A stretch of 64,000 nt of DNA, taken from NCBI GenBank assembly GCA_022041995.1, contig CP074390.1:2542001-2606000 (forward strand). Direction: 5' to 3'. Below are positions 49,459 through 57,610 of this stretch, piece by piece. This DNA comes from Cupriavidus necator. GTDB taxonomy: Bacteria > Pseudomonadota > Gammaproteobacteria > Burkholderiales > Burkholderiaceae. How positions within the stretch are numbered: the first letter of the stretch is position 1; every line of letters begins with the position of its first letter. A model generated the notes under the pieces. That model did not search any database. It was not told the origin of the DNA and worked only from the letters and a program-made list of their open reading frames with translations. A program made the translations under genes and the position numbers.

Positions 49459-50547
49459 ATGAGCGCCCAATCCCCCGACATCGCCCTCGCAGCTGCACCT
49501 ATCTCCCTCGAAAAGCCCGAGCTCGACTACCCCTGCGGCGACGCGCCCGAGCCCGGCCGCGCGCATGAAGTCGCACCTGGCGTGCTGTGGCTGCGCATGC
49601 CGATGCCGCTGGGCCTGAATCACATCAACCTGTGGGCCATCCGCGACCACAACGGCTGGGCCGCGGTCGACTCTGGCTTGCAGACGCCGGAAACCGCGCA
49701 GGCCTGGCGTGCGCTGTTCAGCGAAAACGGCGCGCTCGCCGGCGGGCTGACCCGGCTGTTTGCGACCCATATGCACCCCGACCACATCGGCATGGCCGGG
49801 TGGCTGACCGGCAAATTCGACTGCCAGCTGTGGATGACGCGGCTGGAATACCTGATGTGCCGCGTGCTGGCGGCGGATACGGGACGCGCGGCGCCCGATG
49901 ACGCGATCGAGTTCTATCGCAAGGCCGGCTGGGACGACGAAGCGATCGAGGTCTACCGCACCCGCTTCGGCGGCTTCGGCAAATATGTCCACGCCTTGCC
50001 CGAGAGCTTCCACCGGCTGTCCGATGGCGACACCGTGCGCATTGGCGCGCACGACTGGCAGGTCATCGTCGGCACCGGTCATTCGCCCGAACATGCGTGC
50101 CTGTACTGCCCGGCGCTGAAGCTGCTGGTGTCCGGCGACCAGGTGCTGCCGCGCATTTCCTCCAACGTATCGGTGTTCCCGACCGAGCCGGATGCCGATC
50201 CGATGCAGGACTGGCTGGCCTCGCTGGATAAGGTGCGCGCCGCCGTGCCGGACGATGTGCTGGTACTCCCGGCGCATAACGAACCGTTCCGTGGGCTGCA
50301 TGCGCGCATCGACTATCTGCGGGCCAGCCAGATGCAGGCGCTGGACCGGTTGCGTGGGGCGTTGGGGACGCCGAAGCGGGCGGTGGATGTGTTTGGCGAG
50401 CTGTTCTCGCGGCCGATCAGCGGAAGTGGCGGGCTGTTGGGGATGGCTACCGGCGAAAGCGTTGCGCACCTGAACTACCTGCTGGAGCGGGGCGAGGCAG
50501 TGCGCGAGACCGGCCCCGATGGCTGCCACTGGTACCGCATGAGGTAA
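49459..50547 (+). CDS. Metallo-beta-lactamase-fold hydrolase
   Basis: A 362-residue MBL-fold protein. ATHMHPDHIGMAG near residue 101 is the HxHxDH zinc motif, GTGHSPEHACLYC near 211 the next His, LLVSGDQVLPRISSN near 226 the bridging Asp and LPAHNEPFRG near 273 the last His, so the dinuclear site is complete. A C-terminal helical domain follows, as in hydroxyacylglutathione-hydrolase-like and thioesterase-like members. The start at 49459 excludes 48 non-homologous residues. It is 158 bp after the garD operon. It could act as a thioesterase; this is not certain. Confidence 0.87.
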   Translation: MSAQSPDIALAAAPISLEKPELDYPCGDAPEPGRAHEVAPGVLWLRMPMPLGLNHINLWAIRDHNGWAAVDSGLQTPETAQAWRALFSENGALAGGLTRLFATHMHPDHIGMAGWLTGKFDCQLWMTRLEYLMCRVLAADTGRAAPDDAIEFYRKAGWDDEAIEVYRTRFGGFGKYVHALPESFHRLSDGDTVRIGAHDWQVIVGTGHSPEHACLYCPALKLLVSGDQVLPRISSNVSVFPTEPDADPMQDWLASLDKVRAAVPDDVLVLPAHNEPFRGLHARIDYLRASQMQALDRLRGALGTPKRAVDVFGELFSRPISGSGGLLGMATGESVAHLNYLLERGEAVRETGPDGCHWYRMR

Positions 50548-50576
50548 TCCCAAGCGGCGGGAATTGCCGCGTCGCC

Positions 50577-50627
50577 TTGACTTCAGCTCGTACGATATAT
50601 ATCGTAAGATATGTTTTACGACATATC
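50577..50627 (+). promoter_or_regulatory. PadR-gene promoter with two dyads
   Basis: TTGACT (50577-50582) lies 17 bp from TATCGT. The perfect 16-bp palindrome TACGATATATATCGTA (50591-50606) overlaps this -10 region, and a second dyad GATATGT-N6-ACATATC (50608-50627) follows immediately. Two adjacent AT-rich palindromes between promoter and ATG are what a PadR autorepressor would use. Confidence 0.65.
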
Positions 50628-50637
50628 GAAGGTAGTC

Positions 50638-51345
50638 ATGCGACATCATTCCCACCCTTTTGGCTTCTCCGGCCACGGCCGCCACCTGCTGATGCGCCTT
50701 GTGCCGCACTTTGAGCGTCACCTCGCCCACCGCGCCATGGGCCGCCACGGCGGCGGCTTCTGGGGCGGCGGGCATGACGACGGCTTCGGCCCTGGCGGTC
50801 CCGATGGTCCCGGCAGCTTCGACGGCGAAGGCTGGCGCCGGGGCCGCAAGTTCAGCGCCGATGACCTGCAGTTGCTGCTGCTGGCCATGCTGGAAGAGAA
50901 GCCGAGCCACGGCTACGAGCTGATCAAGGCGATCGATACCCGCACCAACGGCTTCTACAAGCCCAGTCCCGGCGTGGTCTATCCGGCCCTGACCTACCTC
51001 GAAGAGGTCGGCTACGCCACCGTCGACACGGAAGGCAACAAGAAGCGCTACCAGCTGTCCGAGACCGGCAAGGCCCACCTGGCGGCCAACCGCGAGCGGG
51101 TTGAGGTGATGATCGCCAAGCTGCGCCACGTGGCGCGCAAGGTGGAGTGGATGCGGCGCGCCATGAGCGGCGAGCCGCAGCCCGAGCCGGAGCAGGGCGG
51201 CTGGCTGCCCGAGCTGATGCAGGCCCGCGCCGCGATCAAGCGTGCCATTGCGCTGCGCAGCGATGCGGGCGCCGACGAGCAGCGCCGCATCGCGGAGATC
51301 CTGCTGCGCGCGGCTGCCGAGATCGAAGCGGTCCGCAAGGCCTGA
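50638..51345 (+). CDS. PadR-family regulator with His-rich N-terminus (YqjI-like)
   Basis: A 235-residue PadR protein. The first 46 residues hold ten histidines (MRHHSHPFGF..., HGRH, HFERHLAHR, GGGHDD), followed by a Gly-rich linker. The winged HTH spans about residues 78-150 (FSADDLQLLLLAMLEEKPSHGYELIKAI, PSPGVVYPALTYLEEVGY) and a C-terminal helical dimerisation region follows. E. coli YqjI has the same plan: a metal-binding N-terminus that tunes repression of the ferric reductase gene yqjH. The next gene here is a YqjH homologue, which supports nickel/iron-responsive control. Confidence 0.9.
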   Translation: MRHHSHPFGFSGHGRHLLMRLVPHFERHLAHRAMGRHGGGFWGGGHDDGFGPGGPDGPGSFDGEGWRRGRKFSADDLQLLLLAMLEEKPSHGYELIKAIDTRTNGFYKPSPGVVYPALTYLEEVGYATVDTEGNKKRYQLSETGKAHLAANRERVEVMIAKLRHVARKVEWMRRAMSGEPQPEPEQGGWLPELMQARAAIKRAIALRSDAGADEQRRIAEILLRAAAEIEAVRKA

Positions 51346-51423
51346 CGCGTGGCACTGACGCTGGCTGCGGCCATCGGCAACCTGACCCGGCAGGCGCCGG
51401 ATTTGATCCCAAGGAATTCCAAT

Positions 51424-52251
51424 ATGAGTGAGAACAACCAAGCCTCCGCACGCGACCTGGCTGTGCAGCGCGTGCGCCATCCGCTCAAGATGCGCCTGCT
51501 GCAGGTGGTGCACACCACGCAGGTGTCGCCGCAACTGCTGCGCGTCACGCTGGGCGGCGCCGATTTGCAGGACTTTGTCTCGGCGTCATTCGACGACCAC
51601 GTCAAGGTCTTCTTCCCGGTGGACGGCGCCGACAAGCCGGTGCTGCCGCAGGTCACCGCTGACGGCATCACCTTTCCCGAAGGCCAGCCGCGCCCGGCTG
51701 CGCGCGACTACACGCCGCGCCGCTACGATGGGGCGAAGCAGGAACTGGATATCGAGTTTGTGCTGCACGGCGATGGCCCCGCGTCGACCTGGGCCGCGCA
51801 GGCGCAGCCGGGCCAGTACCTGGGCGTGGGCGGCCCGCGCGGCTCGTTCGTGGTGCCCACGGCGTTCGACTGGCACCTGCTGATCGGCGACGATACCGCG
51901 CTGCCGGCAATCGCCCGGCGCCTGGAAGAGCTCGGGGCCGATACGCGCGCCATCGTGGTGGTGGAAGTGGGCGATGCCGCCGCGCAGATTCCGTTGCCGA
52001 CGCAGGCGCACTGCGATGTGCATTGGCTTCACCGTGGCGATGCGCCGGAAGGCAGCCTGCTGGAAGGCGCGCTGCGCAAGCTCACGCTGCCGCGCGGCGA
52101 GGGCTATGTGTGGGCGGCCGGCGAGGGCTCGGCGATGAAGGCGGTGCGCCAGTACCTGGTCACGGAACGGGGCATCGACAAGAAGCGCATCCGGGCGTCT
52201 GCGTACTGGAAGCGCGGCACGGCGGCGGTGCACGAGACGCTGGACGACTGA
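51424..52251 (+). CDS. Siderophore-interacting protein, NADPH-dependent ferric-chelate reductase (YqjH/ViuB-like)
   Basis: A 275-residue flavoprotein. The FAD-binding 9 domain covers about residues 18-135, with RDYTPRRYD near 98 (the RxYTxR flavin motif) and GPRGSFVVPTAFDW near 139. The SIP domain follows, with LIGDDTALPAIARRLEELG near 155 (NADPH site), WAAGEGSAMKAVRQYL near 232 and RIRASAYWKRG near 260. It reduces ferric siderophore chelates in the cytoplasm. It lies 78 bp after the His-rich PadR gene and is presumably repressed by it. Confidence 0.92.
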   Translation: MSENNQASARDLAVQRVRHPLKMRLLQVVHTTQVSPQLLRVTLGGADLQDFVSASFDDHVKVFFPVDGADKPVLPQVTADGITFPEGQPRPAARDYTPRRYDGAKQELDIEFVLHGDGPASTWAAQAQPGQYLGVGGPRGSFVVPTAFDWHLLIGDDTALPAIARRLEELGADTRAIVVVEVGDAAAQIPLPTQAHCDVHWLHRGDAPEGSLLEGALRKLTLPRGEGYVWAAGEGSAMKAVRQYLVTERGIDKKRIRASAYWKRGTAAVHETLDD

Positions 52252-52324
52252 GTCCCCTTGCCCGGTGTACGCGGGCGGGCGCATGCCATAAGATGGCGGC
52301 ATCGCTACAGCCAGGGGAAATGCC

Positions 52325-52717
52325 GTGCTGCCTGCCATCAAACCGTTGCGCATTGCCGCGGTTGCCGCGGCATCCCTTGCCATGCTCGCCGCCTGCGCGC
52401 CAGACGCGGTACGCAATGTTCAGGCCAAGGACTTCAATGCTTATCTCGACAAGCTGACGACCGCGTGCCCGAACATGGTCATGGGGTCGAGCAATATCAG
52501 CGAATGGCTGCGTACCAGCGGCGACAGCGACGACAGCAACTACGTCTACTGGCTGGACCAGACCTCACGCCTTTACTATCAACGCATCTCGGTCAAGCAA
52601 TACCGGGACTCGATCAGCGCGGCTCTGGGCGGCCGCTCTGACGCGCCCGCGCTGGACTGCATCGTGCGCAACCTGCCGGCTGAGCGGCCCACGCGCGTGC
52701 CGGGCAGCCGGCTGTAG
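52325..52717 (+). CDS. Small lipoprotein of unknown function
   Basis: A 130-residue predicted lipoprotein with a GTG start at 52325. The signal peptide ends in the lipobox LAAC near residue 24, followed by a helical domain with two cysteines (TTACPNMVMG and LDCIVRNLP) that could form a disulfide. No domain is recognised. It stands 73 bp after the ferric reductase; co-transcription is possible. Confidence 0.65.
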   Translation: MLPAIKPLRIAAVAAASLAMLAACAPDAVRNVQAKDFNAYLDKLTTACPNMVMGSSNISEWLRTSGDSDDSNYVYWLDQTSRLYYQRISVKQYRDSISAALGGRSDAPALDCIVRNLPAERPTRVPGSRL

Positions 52718-52837
52718 GGATTGCACGCAGGCGTTGTGCAATCGCCGCATCCCCGCTAACATGAGTTCCCGGCAGCCGAGACAACGGCTGCCGACGTCGC
52801 TCGGACGGTTCCGGGCGCTTACGTAAAGGACTCCCTC

Positions 52838-54064
52838 ATGACTGCCGCTTCTGGCAAGCGCCGCTTTGCGCGCATCGATCGCCTTCCCCCGTACGTTTTC
52901 AATATCACCGCCGAGCTGAAGATGGCCGCCCGCCGCCGTGGCGAGGACATCATCGACATGAGCATGGGCAACCCCGATGGCGCCACGCCGGCGCATATCG
53001 TGGCCAAGCTCACGGAAGCGGCGCAGCGGCCAGATACGCACGGCTACTCGGCCTCCAAGGGCATCCCGCGGCTGCGCCGCGCGATCGCGCACTGGTACCG
53101 CGAACGCTATGACGTCGAGATCGACCCGGATACCGAAGCCATCGTCACCATCGGCTCCAAGGAAGGCCTGGCGCACCTGATGCTGGCAACGCTCGACCGC
53201 GGCGACACCGTGCTGGTGCCCGATCCCAGCTACCCGATCCATATCTACGGCGCAGTCATCGCCGGGGCGGATATCCGCTCGGTGCCGCTGGTGCCGGGCA
53301 TCGACTTCTTTGCCGAGCTGGAGCGCGCCATCCGCGGCAGCTATCCCAAGCCGAAGATGATCGTGCTGGGCTTTCCGTCCAACCCCACCGCGCAATGCGT
53401 GGAGCTGGACTTCTTCGAACGCGTCATTGCGCTGGCGCGCAAGCACGATATCTTCGTGGTGCACGACCTGGCCTATGCCGACATCGTCTTCGACGGCTGG
53501 AAGGCGCCGTCGATCATGCAGGTGCCAGGCGCCAAGGACATCGCGGTGGAGTTCTTCACGCTGTCCAAGAGCTACAACATGGCGGGCTGGCGCGTGGGCT
53601 TCATGGTCGGCAACGCGGACCTGGTGGCGGCGCTGACGCGCATCAAGAGCTATCACGACTACGGCACCTTCACGCCGCTGCAGATCGCGGCCATCGCCGC
53701 GCTGGAAGGCGACCAGCAATGCGTGAGCGAGATCGCCGCGCAATACCAGTCGCGCCGCGACGTGCTGGCGCGCGGGCTGATCGAAGCGGGCTGGCCGGTC
53801 GAGATCCCGAAAGCGTCGATGTATATCTGGGCGCGGATTCCCGAGCCGTACCGCGCGCTGGGCTCGCTGGAATTCTCCAAGCAGCTGCTGGCCAAGGCCA
53901 AGGTATCGGTTTCGCCGGGCATCGGCTTTGGCGACTACGGCGACGAGTATGTGCGCTTTGCCCTGATCGAAAATGAATCGCGCATCCGGCAGGCGGTGCG
54001 GGGCATCAAGGCGATGTTCCGGGCAGACGGGCTGGTCAAGCCGCCGTCGGCCGCGCAGGCATGA
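52838..54064 (+). CDS. alaC: Alanine-pyruvate aminotransferase (AlaC type)
   Basis: A 408-residue fold-type I class I/II aminotransferase. LPPYVFNITAELKMAARRRGEDIIDMSMGNPDG at the start is highly typical of AlaC (YfdZ). NPTAQCVELDFFERVI near residue 178 carries the PLP-binding Asn, and the Schiff-base lysine is in TLSKSYNMAGWRVGF near residue 245. It makes alanine from pyruvate and glutamate. A hairpin GGCAGCCG...CGGCTGCC lies upstream (about 52773-52794). Confidence 0.92.
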   Translation: MTAASGKRRFARIDRLPPYVFNITAELKMAARRRGEDIIDMSMGNPDGATPAHIVAKLTEAAQRPDTHGYSASKGIPRLRRAIAHWYRERYDVEIDPDTEAIVTIGSKEGLAHLMLATLDRGDTVLVPDPSYPIHIYGAVIAGADIRSVPLVPGIDFFAELERAIRGSYPKPKMIVLGFPSNPTAQCVELDFFERVIALARKHDIFVVHDLAYADIVFDGWKAPSIMQVPGAKDIAVEFFTLSKSYNMAGWRVGFMVGNADLVAALTRIKSYHDYGTFTPLQIAAIAALEGDQQCVSEIAAQYQSRRDVLARGLIEAGWPVEIPKASMYIWARIPEPYRALGSLEFSKQLLAKAKVSVSPGIGFGDYGDEYVRFALIENESRIRQAVRGIKAMFRADGLVKPPSAAQA

Positions 54065-54077
54065 ACGTGCGCCGCCC

Positions 54078-54743
54078 TCAGTAGCGGCGCAGTGCCTCCA
54101 GGTCGAGCACGTGCACCGCGCCGTGCTCGACCGCCAGCAAGCCTTCGCTCTCCAGCACCTTGAGGGCCGCATTGGCCCGCTGGCGCGAGATGCCCGCCAG
54201 CAGGCCGACTTCTTCCTGCGTCAGGTGCAGCGCCGGACCCAGCCCAGGGCATAACACCGGATGGAACAGCGTGGCCAGTGCCCGCGCCACGCGGCCTTCG
54301 ATGCCGTGCAGCCGCTCATGCTCGACGGTGGCAATAAACAGGCCCAGCCGTTCGTTAAGCTGGCCGAGCAGATAGCGATTGAAAGGCAGGCTGGTCTCCT
54401 GGAGCCAGCGGAAGGTCGCTCCCGGCATGCAGGCGATGCGGGAATCGCGCAGGGCCACCACGTCATAGCGCAGCGCTTCACGCTTGAGCAGTGAACCTTC
54501 GCCGAGCCAGCCGCCGGCCGGCACGCCGGTCAGGGTGGCGCGCTTGCCGGAGGGCGATGCGCAATGCACCTTGACCAGGCCCTGGGCGATGCCAAGCCAG
54601 CTGTCGGCCGGGTCGCCCTTGCGGATGACATAGGCGCCTTGCGGCACCACGCGTTCACGCAGTTCTGCGCGCACGCGCTGGCGTTGCTCAGGGGTCAGTG
54701 CTGCTGCCCAGGGGCTGCACGCCAGCAGCGCGTCGAGACTCAC
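54078..54743 (-). CDS. Crp/Fnr family transcriptional regulator
   Basis: A 221-residue regulator. The sensor barrel contains GVPAGGWLGEGSLLKRE near residue 80, and the winged HTH is LTQEEVGLLAGISRQRANAALKVLESEGLL near 170. It lacks FNR cysteines and the cAMP-site signature. Long stretches are shared with the Crp/Fnr gene at 7858-8562 (GVPAGGW-GEGS, RYDV-A-RDS, QLNER-G-FIATV). GTG at 54743 avoids overlap with the hydrolase gene; ATG at 54806 is an alternative. It lies just downstream of the valine operon and might regulate it. Confidence 0.87.
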   Translation of the reverse strand: MSLDALLACSPWAAALTPEQRQRVRAELRERVVPQGAYVIRKGDPADSWLGIAQGLVKVHCASPSGKRATLTGVPAGGWLGEGSLLKREALRYDVVALRDSRIACMPGATFRWLQETSLPFNRYLLGQLNERLGLFIATVEHERLHGIEGRVARALATLFHPVLCPGLGPALHLTQEEVGLLAGISRQRANAALKVLESEGLLAVEHGAVHVLDLEALRRY

Positions 54744-54757
54744 GGTAGCGCATCCGG

Positions 54758-55891
54758 TCAGGCGTGCAGGGCCAGGGGCAGCGGCTGTTCGCCGGGCGCC
54801 CACCACGGCCGGAACAGCGCCTGCACGGAAGCGCCGTCCACGGCATCATAGCTGGCGATGCGCCAGTGCGGCGCGTTGTCCTTGTCGACGATCAGCGCGC
54901 GCACGCCTTCAATGAAATCGCCTTGCGCGAAGGTGTTGACCACCACCGCCAGCTCCATGCGGAAGCAGTCGGCCAGGTCCATGCGGCGGCCGCGCAGCAG
55001 CAGTTCGCGCGTGGCGCAGGCCGACAGGGGCGAGCGGGTGCGCAGCACGTCGATGGTGCGCGTGGCCCACGCGGTATAGGCCGGATCGTCCTGGCAGGCC
55101 AGCCCGGCCAGGATTTCTGGCAGCGTGGCGTGCGCAGGAAAATGCTGCAGCAGCGCGGGCAGCACCTGCAGCAGCGGCGCATCGGCGGCGCTGGCCACGT
55201 GCTCGCGCACCAGCGCATGGCGCAGGTCTGCCAGCGTGTCATTGCCCCAGGCGATGCCGGCGAGTGTCTGCTCCAGCCCGGCCAGCGTGGCGCTGTCCAC
55301 CGCCGCATCGGCCAGTCCGCACAGCAGCGCATCGGCCGCGCCGATGGTGACGCCGGTCAGGCCGAGGTACAGGGCCAGCTGCACCGGCAGCTTCGACAGG
55401 AAATGGCTGGCACCCACGTCCGGCACCAGGCCGATGCCGGTTTCGGGCATGGCCACGCGCGAGCGTTCGGTGACGAGGCGCAGGTGCGCGGCCTGCGCCA
55501 GGCCCATGCCGCCGCCCATGACGATGCCATCCATCAGCGCCACCAGCGGCTTGGGATAGCGGTGCAGGCGGTAGTCCAGCGTGTATTCGTCGATGAAGAA
55601 GCGCCGGTGCAGTGGGGTGCCATCGCGGTAGCTGTCGGTCAGCGCGCGGATGTCGCCGCCGGCGCAGAAGGCCTTGGGGCCCGCACCGCGCAGCACTACC
55701 GCGCGGATGGCATCGTCCAGCGCCCACGCTTCCATCTGCGCGCCCAGCGCGATGATCATCGGGTACGACAGGGCGTTGAGCTGGCGCGGCCGGTTCAGCA
55801 TGGCAATGCCGACACCGTTGACGACCTGGAACAGCACCTCCGGCTCGGCGGCATCCAGGTTGGCGGCCTTGGTTTCTTCAGTCAGGCGCAT
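54758..55891 (-). CDS. 3-hydroxyisobutyryl-CoA hydrolase (enoyl-CoA hydratase/isomerase fold)
   Basis: A 377-residue crotonase-superfamily hydrolase. FCAGGDIRALTDSYRDG near residue 75 forms the first oxyanion-hole loop, VMGGGMGLAQAAHLRLVTERSRVAMPETGIGLVPDVGASHFLS near 125 the second, with the catalytic glutamate and aspartate. The C-terminal extension of about 100 residues distinguishes the hydrolase from simple hydratases. It releases 3-hydroxyisobutyrate in valine breakdown. It is the last gene of the operon, 9 bp after the hydratase gene. Confidence 0.93.
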   Translation of the reverse strand: MRLTEETKAANLDAAEPEVLFQVVNGVGIAMLNRPRQLNALSYPMIIALGAQMEAWALDDAIRAVVLRGAGPKAFCAGGDIRALTDSYRDGTPLHRRFFIDEYTLDYRLHRYPKPLVALMDGIVMGGGMGLAQAAHLRLVTERSRVAMPETGIGLVPDVGASHFLSKLPVQLALYLGLTGVTIGAADALLCGLADAAVDSATLAGLEQTLAGIAWGNDTLADLRHALVREHVASAADAPLLQVLPALLQHFPAHATLPEILAGLACQDDPAYTAWATRTIDVLRTRSPLSACATRELLLRGRRMDLADCFRMELAVVVNTFAQGDFIEGVRALIVDKDNAPHWRIASYDAVDGASVQALFRPWWAPGEQPLPLALHA

Positions 55892-55900
55892 GGCGGGCTC

Positions 55901-56671
55901 CTAGGCGTTGCGCCATTGCGGCGTTCGTTTCTCGAGGAACGCGTTGACGCCTTCGCGCTGGTCGGCATCGTCGAACAGGTCGACAAAGCGCTCGCGTTCC
56001 AGCGCCAGCGCGGCCTGGCGTGGCACGCCCTGTCGCGCCAGGTGCACCAGCCGCTTGCTGTGGGCGGCGGCGCGCGGGCTGACGTTGGAGGCGCGCCCGG
56101 CCATGGCGAGCGCGGTGGCCAGGGCCCGGCCGCGCGGGACGACCTCCTCCACCAGGCCGATGCGCAATGCGGTGGCGGCATCGACGCGCTCGTTGGTCAG
56201 GATCATGCGCTTGGCCCAGCCTTCGCCCACCAGCCACGGCAGCGTCTGCGTACCGCAGCCGCACGGTAGCAGGCCGACAGCGGCTTCGGGCAGGGCCATC
56301 TGCGCCTGTTCCTCGGCGATGCGGATATCGCAGGCCAGCGCGCATTCCAGCCCGCCGCCCATGGCATAGCCGTTGATCGCGGCGATTACCACAGGCCGCG
56401 CATTCTGCAGGGCCTCGAAGGCGCTGCCGAACTTCTGCGCCATCACGCGGGCATGAGCGCGGTCGCCTGCGGCAAAGCCGTTCAGGTCGGCGCCGGCGCT
56501 GAAGAACTTCTCGCCGGCGCCGGTGACCACCACGGCGCGCACTTCGGGGTTGGCGTCGATCTTTGCCACTAGCTCGCGCAGCTGCTGCAGGCCTTCTGCA
56601 GTGAAGGCGTTGGCGGGCGGGCGAGCGAGCGTCAGCGTGGCGACGTGGCCTTGCAGGGCGAACTCGATCAT
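55901..56671 (-). CDS. Enoyl-CoA hydratase (valine pathway)
   Basis: A 256-residue crotonase. FFSAGADLNGFAAGDR near residue 60 and YAMGGGLECALACDIRIAEEQAQMALPEAAVGLLP near 100 form the oxyanion hole and catalytic Glu loop. In this operon it should hydrate methacrylyl-CoA to 3-hydroxyisobutyryl-CoA. Its ATG overlaps the mmsB stop (ATGA), so the two are translationally coupled. Confidence 0.92.
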   Translation of the reverse strand: MIEFALQGHVATLTLARPPANAFTAEGLQQLRELVAKIDANPEVRAVVVTGAGEKFFSAGADLNGFAAGDRAHARVMAQKFGSAFEALQNARPVVIAAINGYAMGGGLECALACDIRIAEEQAQMALPEAAVGLLPCGCGTQTLPWLVGEGWAKRMILTNERVDAATALRIGLVEEVVPRGRALATALAMAGRASNVSPRAAAHSKRLVHLARQGVPRQAALALERERFVDLFDDADQREGVNAFLEKRTPQWRNA

Positions 56672-57573
56672 TGCTTGCCCTCCTTGTCGGCGGAGGACAG
56701 GTACTGGCGGATCACGCCGGAGAAGTCGAGCTGGCCGTCGCCGGCGTGGCTCACGGCCTGGTAGACCTGCTGCGCCAGCGCGCCCAGGAACAGCGGCTGC
56801 TTCACGCTGCGCGCGGCGTCGGCGGCCAGGCCCAGGTCCTTGAGCATCAGGTCGGCGCCAAAGCCGCCGGTGTAGCCGCGCCCGGCCGGCGCGGTCTCGA
56901 TCACGCCGGGCCAGGGGTTGCAGGTGTCGGAGGCCCAGCAGCGGCCGGTGGAGGTGTTGACAATGCCTGCCAGCACGTTGGCATCGATGCCGAGCCTGAC
57001 GCCCAGCGCCATCGCCTCGGATACGCCGATCATGGAGATGCCCAGGATCAGGTTGTTGCAGATCTTGGCGACCTGGCCGGTGCCGGTGCCGCCGCAGTGG
57101 ACCAGGTTGCGTCCCATGCCGGCAAGCACCGGGCGCACCTGGGCGAACAGCGCTTCGGTGGCGCCGACCATGAAGGTCAGCGTGCCGGCCTGCGCGCCAA
57201 CGGTGCCCCCGGAGACCGGCGCGTCGGCCAGCGCATTGCCGTGGGCCTCGGCAGCGGCAGCCAGTTCGCGCACGGTGGCGGGGTCGATGGTGCTGGAGTC
57301 GACCAGCGGCACGCCCGGGCGCACGCCGGCCAGCACGCCCTCCGGGCCCAGGTAGGCGCTGCGCACATGGGCGGCGGCGGGCAGCATGGTGATGACAAAG
57401 TCCGCTTCGGCAACGGCCCTGCGGGCGGAATCCGCGGTGGCGGCTCCCTCGGCGCACAGCGACGCCACCGCGGCGGCGTTGAGGTCGAATACGGTCAGCG
57501 TATGGCCGGCCTTGAGCAGGTTGCGCGCCATGGGCGCGCCCATGTTGCCCAGGCCGATGAAGGCGATATGCAT
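56668..57573 (-). CDS. mmsB: 3-hydroxyisobutyrate dehydrogenase
   Basis: A 301-residue beta-hydroxyacid dehydrogenase. IAFIGLGNMGAPMARNLLKAG at the start is the NAD-binding Rossmann motif with the family's GxGxMG. DAPVSGGTVGAQAGTLTFMVG near residue 115 is the substrate-binding glycine-rich loop. The catalytic Lys is in GQVAKICNNL near residue 168. It oxidises 3-hydroxyisobutyrate to methylmalonate semialdehyde for MmsA. It sits 37 bp after mmsA in the valine operon. Confidence 0.95.
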   Translation of the reverse strand: MHIAFIGLGNMGAPMARNLLKAGHTLTVFDLNAAAVASLCAEGAATADSARRAVAEADFVITMLPAAAHVRSAYLGPEGVLAGVRPGVPLVDSSTIDPATVRELAAAAEAHGNALADAPVSGGTVGAQAGTLTFMVGATEALFAQVRPVLAGMGRNLVHCGGTGTGQVAKICNNLILGISMIGVSEAMALGVRLGIDANVLAGIVNTSTGRCWASDTCNPWPGVIETAPAGRGYTGGFGADLMLKDLGLAADAARSVKQPLFLGALAQQVYQAVSHAGDGQLDFSGVIRQYLSSADKEGKQ

Positions 57574-57610
57574 GGGGTCTCCTTCCGTGTCGTTCTTGAA
57601 TGCCGCCCGA

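Noticed and set aside
52773..52794. Hairpin GGCAGCCG...CGGCTGCC upstream of alaC as a riboswitch
   Set aside because: It is a simple stem with no further conserved structure or known riboswitch core; it may only be a weak terminator of the preceding lipoprotein gene.
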